Source: Deltaproteobacteria bacterium
GTDB taxonomy: Bacteria; Desulfobacterota_B; Binatia; UBA9968
DNA length: 23,365 nt
Direction of reading: 5' to 3'
NCBI GenBank assembly: GCA_005879255.1
Contig: VBKY01000245.1
Coordinates: forward strand, 1 to 23,365
Below are positions 1 through 6,040 of the stretch, one piece after another. Below the pieces are notes generated by a model. That model saw only the letters and a list, made by a program, of their open reading frames with translations. It was not told the origin of the DNA and did no database searches. Numbering within the stretch: the first letter of the stretch is position 1; each line of letters opens with the position of its first letter. The translations under genes were made by a program, and so were the position numbers.

Positions 1-306
1 GCCTTGTAGCGCCCCTGAAATAGATGGCCCACAAGTCCGTGCCTGCGATTGAAGTACTGGGTGTAACCGGTGCCCAATCTTTGCATTATCCGTGACAGCG
101 GAATCCCGCCACTTTCCACGAGCAAGTGCACATGGCATCAGAACGTAAGCGTGTATGCGAAACGAACAGAGCTCCTTTAGGCGAGAGAGCAGCTCCAAGT
201 ACTTCGTTCGATCCCGATCATCTTTGAAAATCTTTTGTCGTTGATTCCCTCGGGTGATCGCGTGATACAGCGCCCCTGGATATTCCACTCTCTTTTGCCG
301 TGCCAT
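1..306 (-). pseudogene. REP-associated tyrosine transposase (RAYT, Y1_Tnp / IS200-like), frameshifted and cut by window edge
   Basis: Reading from an ATG at 306-304, the protein begins MARQKRVEYPGALYHAITRG and continues with the N-terminal pattern of Y1-type HUH transposases of the RAYT group. After the residues AYVLMP the frame breaks. The next frame resumes at once with HVHLLVESGGIPLSRIM, then the conserved stretch ending LFQGRYKA at the window edge. Relative to the usual LMPNHVHLL motif about 5 nt are missing near 131-138, so the codons before the catalytic His-x-His are lost and the gene is shifted. RAYT proteins normally bind and cut REP palindromes. The rest of the gene lies outside the window. 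The family call is firm from both frames. Inactivity is inferred from the frameshift. Confidence 0.85.
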
Positions 307-659
307 GGCGACTGAGCATCTAGCATGCGCGCCGCTAAAATAGCAAATATCATGGCCGACCCCAAAGTCTGGACGAGCTGGGCCAGATGATGCCGCGCGA
401 AAAGATCCTGGCGAGGCTGAGCAAACGCGGCTGAGCGAGAAGAATGCGGCAGATGATTCTGGCCGCGTGGTCGCGGTTATGAATTCCCAGAAGCGGCAAT
501 CTCTGCCTCACCTTCGACGGGCGGGTGGTCCGAATCGAGGTTGTTTGGAACATTGAATCCTTTTGTCATTTGATATTGTTTCGAGCTTCGAATCCTTCGA
601 CATCGCTCAGGACCCAATATAAGGTTTCGTGCTTCGAATTTAGCAGGGCGGGAAAGGAA
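307..659. other. Intergenic region with no credible gene
   Basis: This stretch lies between the decayed transposase and tRNA-Pro. Short open frames exist but none has a recognisable motif or a ribosome binding site. It contains two copies of an imperfect repeat, TTTCGAGCTTCGAAT near 575-594 and TTTCGTGCTTCGAAT near 625-641. The likeliest content is decayed mobile or repeat DNA downstream of a tRNA. That reading is inference. Confidence 0.5.
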
Positions 660-736
660 TGGTCGGGGCGAGCGGATTTGAACCGCTGACCACACGCACC
701 CCAAGCGTGTGCGCTACCAGGCTGCGCTACGCCCCG
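660..736 (-). tRNA. tRNA-Pro (anticodon GGG)
   Basis: The minus strand folds as a complete tRNA. The 7-bp acceptor stem pairs CGGGGCG (736-730) with CGCCCCG (670-664). The D-arm is GCGC/GCGC, the anticodon stem CACGC/GCGTG encloses the loop TTGGGGT, and the T-arm is AGCGG/CCGCT with loop TTCAAAT. The discriminator is A, and CCA is encoded at 662-660. The anticodon is GGG, reading proline CCC and CCU codons. It is the last recognised gene of the long minus-strand series, downstream of the merR-like gene. Confidence 0.95.
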
Positions 737-755
737 ACATTAGTTGGCTGCAGGA

Positions 756-784
756 TATTTACCATTCCGTCGGGGTTAAAGCAA
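756..784 (-). promoter_or_regulatory. Weak candidate promoter for tRNA-Pro
   Basis: On the minus strand TTGCTT (784-779) lies 17 bp before TAAATA (761-756), about 20 bp upstream of the tRNA 5' end. Each hexamer matches the sigma-70 consensus at only about half its positions, so this is tentative. Readthrough from the upstream genes would serve equally well. Confidence 0.3.
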
Positions 785-804
785 TTTTCGTTGGTTGCTG
801 ATGA

Positions 805-830
805 GCGGCGCGCGCCGCGTTTGCGCGGCG
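805..830. other. GC-rich palindrome and hairpin after the merR-like gene
   Basis: A perfect 14-bp palindrome at 805-818 overlaps a 7-bp stem, CGCCGCG (813-819) with CGCGGCG (824-830), around a 4-nt loop. It sits about 30 bp past the merR-like stop codon in transcription order. No T tract follows on either strand, so it is not a standard intrinsic terminator. It could be an RNA 3' end stabiliser or a protein site. Confidence 0.45.
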
Positions 831-858
831 ATCGGCTGAAGAGTTGAGAACAAGGAAA

Positions 859-1212
859 CTAGGAGAGCAATTTGCGGAGCGACTCCAAATCTTTTCTGAG
901 CTTGACCAGCGCGCTCTTGTATTTCTGTTCAGCCAGCGGCAGCTTGAGTTGGTCCTTTTCTTCTTTCTTGGTTTCTTTCAGTTTCTTGCGCGCGCCTTCG
1001 ATGGTAAAGCCTTCCGTGTAAAGCAGCCGCTTGATATCGAGCAACAACTCGACGTCGCGTTTTTTGTAGAGCCGGTGTTTCGATGGCGCCTTCGACGGCC
1101 TGAGCAAGTCGAACTCGGTTTCCCAATAGCGCAAAACGTAGGGTTCGACGCCGACGATTTCACTCACTTCGCCGATCTTGAAGTAAATTTTTTCCGGCAG
1201 ACGGGCAGGCAT
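859..1212 (-). CDS. MerR-family transcriptional regulator
   Basis: This small DNA-binding regulator has an N-terminal winged helix-turn-helix of MerR type. The segment YFKIGEVSEIVGVEPYVLRY is followed by WETEF and the wing residues HRLYKKRDVE. The C-terminal third is rich in Lys, Glu and Leu, as expected of a dimerising coiled coil, and no cysteine-based effector site is present. I chose the ATG at 1212; an in-frame TTG two codons earlier (1218) is also possible. The gap to ihfA is under 10 bp, so the two are co-transcribed. The ihfA-merR pair after pheT is a conserved deltaproteobacterial arrangement, but the target genes are not evident from sequence. Confidence 0.85.
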   Translation of the reverse strand: MPARLPEKIYFKIGEVSEIVGVEPYVLRYWETEFDLLRPSKAPSKHRLYKKRDVELLLDIKRLLYTEGFTIEGARKKLKETKKEEKDQLKLPLAEQKYKSALVKLRKDLESLRKLLS

Positions 1213-1221
1213 CGCCAAGGT

Positions 1222-1545
1222 TTATTCGGATGCGGCGGACGTCGGCGACGATGACGGCGCAGTTGTTCCCATGCTGTTCAAGCTCTTCTTCATGATTTGG
1301 CTGGCCTTGAAGGTCAACACTTTCCGGCCGACGATGATGATCTCATCGCCGGTTTGCGGATTTCTGCCCTTGCGCGGCCGCTTCGTATTGACGACAAAGT
1401 TGCCGAAGCCGGAGATTTTTACCTTGTCGCCGCGCTCCAGGCAGCCTTTGATAATGTCGAACGTGGCCTCGACCACATCGGTAGCATCCTTTTTCGAGAA
1501 GCCGACTTTCTCGTAGATTCGCGTGATGATTTCTGCTTTTGTCAT
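1222..1545 (-). CDS. ihfA: Integration host factor alpha subunit (HU/IHF family)
   Basis: A 107-residue nucleoid protein of the HU/IHF family that binds and sharply bends DNA, normally as a heterodimer with IHF beta. The start MTKAEIITRIYEKVGFSKKD, the GFGNF beta turn and the arm segment with RKGRNPQTGDEI are diagnostic. A Ser/Thr/Ala-rich C-terminal tail of about 15 residues extends the usual body. A ribosome binding site (AGAGGT) precedes the ATG. The gene follows pheT by 25 bp, the same place as in E. coli and Geobacter. The alpha assignment rests on this linkage plus sequence; HU proteins are close relatives. Confidence 0.92.
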   Translation of the reverse strand: MTKAEIITRIYEKVGFSKKDATDVVEATFDIIKGCLERGDKVKISGFGNFVVNTKRPRKGRNPQTGDEIIIVGRKVLTFKASQIMKKSLNSMGTTAPSSSPTSAASE

Positions 1546-1570
1546 TTTTCTACCTCTTCTCTCAGCTCAG

Positions 1571-3652
1571 TCAGCTGCGCCGCTCGGCGCCAAACGTCTT
1601 GCCAAGCCGGTCCACCAGGCTCTGGTGCAGCGCATTGATCTCACTGTCTGTTAGGGTTCTGTCCTCGGCGCGATAAGAAATTTTATAGGCCAAGCTTTTC
1701 TTCGTTTCCGGAATCGGAGCGCCAACGTACTGGTCGAAAACTTCAACATGTTCGATCAAAGCTTCGCCGAGATTCTGGATCCAACTGACGATTTGTTGCG
1801 AGCCAAAGTCGCGATCCACCACAATCGCAACATCTCGCTCGACGGCCGGAAAACGCGGAAGCGCCCTTGTCGTTATTCGCCGCGGAGCATACTCAAGCAG
1901 TTTCTCGAAGTCAAGTTCGAACAGCAACACCGGCGGAACGGCCAGTTGATCGCAGACGTCGGGGTGGAGCTGGCCCAAATAGCCCAGCTCGGTCTCGCCG
2001 TAGCGCAGGCTCGCCGACCTCCCGGGATGTAAAACTCCAGGTGCTGTGGCGCTCCAACGTACCAACTCGCGCACGCGGAATAGATCCAAGACGGCTTCCA
2101 CCAACCCTTTGCAATCGAGAAATCCCGACGGTGATTCGTCACTCACGCGCAGGCCGTAGCGCGGCCGAGGGCCGTACAGCAAAGCAGCGACACACTGCCG
2201 CTCCGTGTTCTCTCCGTCTGCGGTCGAACGAAAGACTTTGCCCAGATGGTACACCCAAAAACTCTGCGCTTGGTATGCCAGATTAAGCCGTAAATTGTCG
2301 AGCAGTCCGGGCAACAGACTGCCGCGCATCTCGGCGTTTTCTTTTGCCAGTGGATTAAGCACAGTGACGGTCGCGGCGCTTGCCCAGGGTCCGGCGAAAG
2401 TTCGATTCAATGCTTCGCTGGTAAACGGCAGGTTAATGACCTCGGTCATTCCTTCGCCGGCCAAGAGAGAGCGGAGCTTTCTCTCCCACCCCAGGCGCGA
2501 ATCGTGCTTTCCGCCTGAGCATCTGACCAACGGCAGGGTGGTGGGAATGCGATCGTAGCCGTGCACACGCGCCAGCTCCTCGATCACGTCCGCCTCGCGT
2601 ATAATATCCGCACGACTCGTCGGCGGAATGACCTTTAGGCTGCCGCTTCGCCCTTGCCGCTCGGTTTTCATGCCGAGGGAGCGAAGCAGCTTTTCGACTT
2701 GTTTGCGACTTATCTCTAAACCAAGAAGTTTCTCGATGCGCTCTTCGCGCAGCAAAATCGTCGACGCTTTCGCTCTGCCGGGAAAGCGATCGGCCACCCC
2801 TGCAAGCGCTTTGGCACCGGCATGCTCGATCAGCAAATAGACCGCTCGGTCGAGGGCTGCAATCGTTCCTACAGGGTCGACGCCACGTTCAAAACGATGC
2901 GAGGCTTCACTATGGAGCGCGAGCCGTTTGGCGGTGCGGCGGATCGACGTCGGCGCGAAATTAGCGCCTTCGAGCAAGAGTGAGCGTGTGGAGTCTGCCA
3001 CTTCGGAATCCATGCCGCCCATCACACCGGCGAGGGCGACAGGTGTCTCCCCGGCGCAAATCAGCAGATCTTCGGCAAGTAGCTCTCTCTCCACGCCGTC
3101 GAGCGTGGTAAATTTCTTGACCCCTCCGGCAGGTTTCACGACGATCTGTTTCGCCGGCAAACGGTCGAGGTCAAAGGCGTGGAGCGGCTGGCCGGTTTCG
3201 AGCATCACGTAGTTGGTGATATCGACCACGTTGTTAATCGAGCGAATACCACAGGACTCGATGCGGTAGCGCAACCACGCGGGTGCGGCGGAAACCGCCA
3301 CTTCGTCGACGATCCGCGCCGAATACCGGGGGCACAGACGCGGGTCTTCGATGATCAGACTAATGCGTTTGTTGATCGTTGCATCTTTTTTGGCCGGGCT
3401 CGATGGGATCGACAGCAGTTGACCACCCGTCAGAGCTGCGACTTCGCGGGCGATTCCCGCGATGCCCAAACAATCGCCACGGTTGGGCGTGACCGCGATC
3501 TCGAACAACCAGTCTTCGGCGTTCGACTCCGCTTCGCGCTGAGGCACGAGGGACTCGACTTCAAGACCCGCCATGGTGAGCAGCTTGGCAAGCTCTGCAG
3601 GCCCAGCGGTGACCTTGACGAACTCTTTCAGCCAGTTGAACGTGAACTTCAT
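1571..3652 (-). CDS. pheT: Phenylalanine-tRNA ligase beta subunit, lacking the N-terminal tRNA-binding (B2) domain
   Basis: The beta subunit of the alpha2-beta2 PheRS, carrying the editing function and tRNA contacts. It starts MKFTFNWLKEFVKVTAGPAE. The B3/B4 core has VTPNRGDCLGIAGIARE and later HSEASHRFERGVDP. A B5 domain lies around residues 300-370 (LARVHGYDRIP), then the catalytic-like B6/B7 fold, and the C-terminal FDX-ACB anticodon-binding domain spans about 600-693 (RFPAVERDVAIVVD). The protein has 693 residues, about 100 fewer than the usual 790-800. The loss is precise: TMAGLEVES passes within about 20 residues to EIAVTPNR, so the OB-fold tRNA-binding domain is absent with no frame break. 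No Shine-Dalgarno is seen. The ATG overlaps the stop of a small upstream ORF. Confidence 0.95.
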   Translation of the reverse strand: MKFTFNWLKEFVKVTAGPAELAKLLTMAGLEVESLVPQREAESNAEDWLFEIAVTPNRGDCLGIAGIAREVAALTGGQLLSIPSSPAKKDATINKRISLIIEDPRLCPRYSARIVDEVAVSAAPAWLRYRIESCGIRSINNVVDITNYVMLETGQPLHAFDLDRLPAKQIVVKPAGGVKKFTTLDGVERELLAEDLLICAGETPVALAGVMGGMDSEVADSTRSLLLEGANFAPTSIRRTAKRLALHSEASHRFERGVDPVGTIAALDRAVYLLIEHAGAKALAGVADRFPGRAKASTILLREERIEKLLGLEISRKQVEKLLRSLGMKTERQGRSGSLKVIPPTSRADIIREADVIEELARVHGYDRIPTTLPLVRCSGGKHDSRLGWERKLRSLLAGEGMTEVINLPFTSEALNRTFAGPWASAATVTVLNPLAKENAEMRGSLLPGLLDNLRLNLAYQAQSFWVYHLGKVFRSTADGENTERQCVAALLYGPRPRYGLRVSDESPSGFLDCKGLVEAVLDLFRVRELVRWSATAPGVLHPGRSASLRYGETELGYLGQLHPDVCDQLAVPPVLLFELDFEKLLEYAPRRITTRALPRFPAVERDVAIVVDRDFGSQQIVSWIQNLGEALIEHVEVFDQYVGAPIPETKKSLAYKISYRAEDRTLTDSEINALHQSLVDRLGKTFGAERRS

Positions 3653-3732
3653 AGGATTGGAGTGATGGAGTACTGGAGTGTTGGAGTAATGGGTTTTAAG
3701 ACCAATATTCCTGTATTCCAGTATTCCATCAT
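3649..3732 (-). CDS. 27-codon ORF between pheS and pheT, overlapping the pheT start
   Basis: Just after the pheS stop (TGA, 3745-3743) lies a good ribosome binding site, GAGGAAGGGA, followed directly by ATG at 3732-3730. The frame stays open for 27 codons (beginning MMEYWNTGILVL) through the whole repeat hairpin. It ends at TGA (3651-3649), which overlaps the pheT start as ATGA. I recognise no protein family. The peptide is composed of repeat units (PTLQYS, SITPIL). Its likely role, if translated, is coupling pheS translation to pheT, which has no ribosome binding site of its own. Real expression is not shown by sequence alone. Confidence 0.45.
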   Translation of the reverse strand: MMEYWNTGILVLKPITPTLQYSITPIL

Positions 3733-3736
3733 TCCC
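3659..3736. repeat. Hairpin of eight degenerate 8-bp units between pheS and pheT
   Basis: The left arm (from 3659) is four tandem 8-bp units: GGAGTGAT, GGAGTACT, GGAGTGTT and GGAGTAAT. The right arm (to 3736), read in reverse complement, is GGAATGAT, GGAATACT, GGAATACA and GGAATATT. Units pair one to one across a short centre near 3692-3702. The systematic G/A difference in the arms gives G-U pairs in a plus-strand RNA and C-A mismatches in the pheST message. It fills nearly the whole pheS-pheT gap. The structure resembles a dispersed hairpin repeat rather than a terminator, since there is no T tract. Confidence 0.8.
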
Positions 3737-3742
3737 TTCCTC

Positions 3743-4783
3743 TCAGCTAAATTGCCTCAAGAACCTAAGGTCATTTTGGAAGAACAAGCGAATGTCATCG
3801 ATACCGTATTTCAGCATGGCGATCCGCTCCACACCCATGCCAAAAGCAAATCCGGAGAATTTTTTTGGATCATAGCCGACAAACTTGAAAACCGCTGGAT
3901 CGATCATTCCCGCGCCAAGGATTTCCAGCCAGCCGCTGGACTTGCATACCCGGCAGGCCTGGCCCGACTTATGCGCTCCGCTACCACCGCAGATCACACA
4001 TTGAATATCGATCTCCGCGCTCGGCTCGGTGAACGGGAAGAAGCTTGGACGAAATCTCACGCCCGCGTCTCGGTTAAATATCTCCCGTAAAAAGTGGGTC
4101 AGCACGCCTTTGAGATCAGAGAAGGCAATCCTGTGATCGACCATGAAACCCTCGACCTGATGAAACATCGGCGAGTGCGTGGCGTCGTCATCGTGGCGAT
4201 AGACCGCTCCCGGCACGATCACTTGCAGCGGCGGCTTGCGGTTTTCCATGGTGCGGATCTGTACCGGCGACGTATGCGTTCTAAGTAAACGTCCATTGGA
4301 TACGAAGAAGGTATCTTGCATGTCCCGCGCCGGGTGGTCTTTGGGAATATTGAGCGCTTCGAAGTTATGGTAATCGTCCTCGATATCGGGCCCGCGGGCG
4401 ATTTCAAAGCCCATTCCCCAGAAAATGTCGATGATTTCATCGATCACCAGCGTCAGTGGATGAGTGCTTCCCCTCGCCCAGCGACTTCCGGGGAGAGTAA
4501 TATCGACGCGCTGTTCTTTTAGCGCCTGCGCTTGGGCTTGCTGCGTAACCACACTCAGGCGCTCCGCCAAACCCTGTTCGAGATCGCGGCGCAGCTGGTT
4601 GAGTCGCTCGCCGGCGCTCGGTCGCTGCTCCGCCGGAAGATCTTTGAGCCCGCGCAGCATGAGCGTCACGCGACCGCTGCGGCCGAGAACCTCGACCCGT
4701 ATCTGTTCGAGCTCTGCCGCGGAGTTAGATTGCTGGATTCGCGCCAGAACCTCTCCTCGGAGAGCTTCCAGTGAATCGTTCAT
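3743..4783 (-). CDS. pheS: Phenylalanine-tRNA ligase alpha subunit
   Basis: The catalytic alpha subunit of PheRS, which joins phenylalanine to tRNA-Phe using ATP. An N-terminal coiled-coil arm (about 1-95) is followed by the class II core. HPLTLVIDEI and FEIARGPDIEDD begin the core, YRHDDDATHSPMFHQVEG (about 195-212) is motif 2, and GFAFGMGVERIAML (about 311-324) is motif 3. The length of 346 residues is normal. Between FTEPSAEIDI and WLEILG there is an insertion with two CxxC pairs (Cys262, 265, 277 and 280), a zinc-knuckle-like element that E. coli PheS lacks. It follows rplT by 21 bp. Confidence 0.97.
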   Translation of the reverse strand: MNDSLEALRGEVLARIQQSNSAAELEQIRVEVLGRSGRVTLMLRGLKDLPAEQRPSAGERLNQLRRDLEQGLAERLSVVTQQAQAQALKEQRVDITLPGSRWARGSTHPLTLVIDEIIDIFWGMGFEIARGPDIEDDYHNFEALNIPKDHPARDMQDTFFVSNGRLLRTHTSPVQIRTMENRKPPLQVIVPGAVYRHDDDATHSPMFHQVEGFMVDHRIAFSDLKGVLTHFLREIFNRDAGVRFRPSFFPFTEPSAEIDIQCVICGGSGAHKSGQACRVCKSSGWLEILGAGMIDPAVFKFVGYDPKKFSGFAFGMGVERIAMLKYGIDDIRLFFQNDLRFLRQFS

Positions 4784-4798
4784 TCGACTGAAATACTC

Positions 4799-4814
4799 AG
4801 GCGCTCAAGCGCCT
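4799..4814. other. Small hairpin over the rplT stop codon
   Basis: AGGCGC (4799-4804) pairs perfectly with GCGCCT (4809-4814) around TCAA. On the coding strand the loop contains the rplT stop codon TGA (4807-4805). No T tract follows. It could influence termination of L20 translation or reinitiation at pheS, but the effect is untested. Confidence 0.4.
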
Positions 4815-5164
4815 AGGTGAGATTTTGCGGTCTGGGCTATTTGGCCGAACGCCGGCATATCGACGACGGCGATTTCCGCGAGAACTTTGCGGTCCAGCTC
4901 GACGCCGGCCTGCTTGAGGCCTCTGATTAACTGATTATAAGAGAGACCGTTGATCTTCGCCGCCGCGCCAATGCGGGTAATCCATAATCCGCGAAAGGTT
5001 CTCTTCTTGATCCTTCGGTCACGGTAAGCAAACGCCAGCGCGCGCTCGACGGTCTCCCGCGCGGAACGATAGAGCCGGCCTCGGCCACCGACGTAGCCTT
5101 TGGCCAGCTTCATTATTTTTTTGCGTCTCTGTCTCGATTTACTTCCACCTTTGGCTCTAGGCAC
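4805..5164 (-). CDS. rplT: 50S ribosomal protein L20
   Basis: A 119-residue ribosomal protein that binds 23S rRNA early in large-subunit assembly. The lysine and arginine rich N-terminus (PRAKGGSKSRQRRKKIMKLA) and the downstream WITRIGAAAKINGLSYNQLI are signature segments. The start codon is GTG (5164-5162), supported by a GGGAGGAG ribosome binding site. It sits in the standard infC-rpmI-rplT order. L20 is an autogenous translational repressor of this operon in several bacteria. Confidence 0.97.
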   Translation of the reverse strand: MPRAKGGSKSRQRRKKIMKLAKGYVGGRGRLYRSARETVERALAFAYRDRRIKKRTFRGLWITRIGAAAKINGLSYNQLIRGLKQAGVELDRKVLAEIAVVDMPAFGQIAQTAKSHLGA

Positions 5165-5205
5165 TTTAGAAACTCCTCCCTCGTTCGAGTACTGCGCGAT
5201 GCGGA

Positions 5206-5224
5206 CCGAGTAAAATACTCTCGG
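5206..5224 (-). promoter_or_regulatory. Hairpin in the rpmI-rplT gap, possible control site
   Basis: The 94-bp spacer between rpmI and rplT is long for this operon and contains CCGAGTA pairing with TACT-CGG (two-base bulge) around a short loop. A structured spacer here could be an L20 target, as known for L20 autoregulation elsewhere. I see no match to a published L20 leader that I can confirm. Confidence 0.25.
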
Positions 5225-5258
5225 CTACTGCAACTCTCACTCCTCAGCTCCTGGTTAC

Positions 5259-5456
5259 TTATTTATAAGGTATTAGTTTGCGGATGTTCTTAGTCTCCAC
5301 CGCCGATACCATCGCCGACTGGCGCAGATGGCGTTTGCGCTTCTTGTTCTTGGACGAAAGGATGTGTTGTTTGTATCCTTTGTTGCGTTTAATTCTTCCG
5401 CTTCCCGTCACGCGAAATCTTTTCGCTGCCGCTTTGTTGGTTTTGATTTTTGGCAC
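5259..5456 (-). CDS. rpmI: 50S ribosomal protein L35
   Basis: A 65-residue basic ribosomal protein. [19 protein letters not shown] at the N-terminus and [11 protein letters not shown] in the middle are characteristic of L35. The start is GTG (5456-5454), preceded by a GAGGAG ribosome binding site. It lies 42 bp after infC and is translated with rplT as part of the IF3 operon. Confidence 0.97.
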   Translation of the reverse strand: MPKIKTNKAAAKRFRVTGSGRIKRNKGYKQHILSSKNKKRKRHLRQSAMVSAVETKNIRKLIPYK

Positions 5457-5498
5457 CTGTGACTCCTCAGATTTTGATCCTACTCAACATGACCGTCA

Positions 5499-6005
5499 TC
5501 ATGCTTTGGGCGTCAATAACATCGCCATATTTCGCCCTTCCAAGCGCGGTTCGATATCTACTTTGGCGATGTCCTGCACCTGAGTGACCACGCCGCTGAG
5601 CATCTGCCTGCCGAGCTCGGGATGGGTGATTTCCCGTCCGCGAAAGAAGACCGATACTTTGACTCTTTGGCCTTTCTCGATGAACTGGCGAATATTGCGG
5701 ACTTTATGCTCGACGTCATGAGCGTCTGTGCGAGAACCCATTTTGACTTCCTTGACTTCGACGACCGAGTGCTTTTTCCCGCTGTGGGATTTCTTTTTCT
5801 GCTCGTAGCGAAACTTGCCGTAATCCATCATGCGGCAGACCGGCGGTTGGGCGTCCGGCGCGACTTCGACTAAATCCATCTCCAGCGCTTCCACTTGCTT
5901 GAGCGCTTCATGCAACGCCAGCACTCCGAGCTGCTCGCCCTTCGGTCCGATCACCCGGACTTCACGGGAGCGAATTTGATGATTGATCCTCGCTTCTCTT
6001 GCGAT
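5499..6005 (-). CDS. infC: Translation initiation factor IF-3, ATC start codon
   Basis: IF3 binds the 30S subunit, keeps it apart from 50S and checks start codon selection. The core contains MDLVEVAPDAQPPVCRMMDY and the C-domain EKGQRVKVSVFFRGREI. The first ATG/GTG-type start (GTG at 5954) would cut off the conserved N-terminus. The frame extends upstream through AREARINHQIRSREVRVIGP to ATC at 6005-6003, which stands 6 nt after a strong GGAGG site. That gives 168 residues, close to the usual IF3 length. Rare start codons (AUU, AUC, AUA) in infC are known to permit autoregulation, because IF3 discriminates against them. It lies 35 bp after thrS. Confidence 0.95.
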   Translation of the reverse strand: MAREARINHQIRSREVRVIGPKGEQLGVLALHEALKQVEALEMDLVEVAPDAQPPVCRMMDYGKFRYEQKKKSHSGKKHSVVEVKEVKMGSRTDAHDVEHKVRNIRQFIEKGQRVKVSVFFRGREITHPELGRQMLSGVVTQVQDIAKVDIEPRLEGRNMAMLLTPKA

Positions 6006-6040
6006 AAGCCACCTCCATCCGTGGTTCGATTGTTATATCT

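Noticed and set aside
477..569. Small minus-strand ORF beginning MTKGFNVPNNLDSD
   Set aside because: No ribosome binding site and no recognisable family; it lies in a region that otherwise looks decayed.
805..830. Intrinsic terminator after the merR-like gene
   Set aside because: The stem is strong but no T tract follows on either strand.
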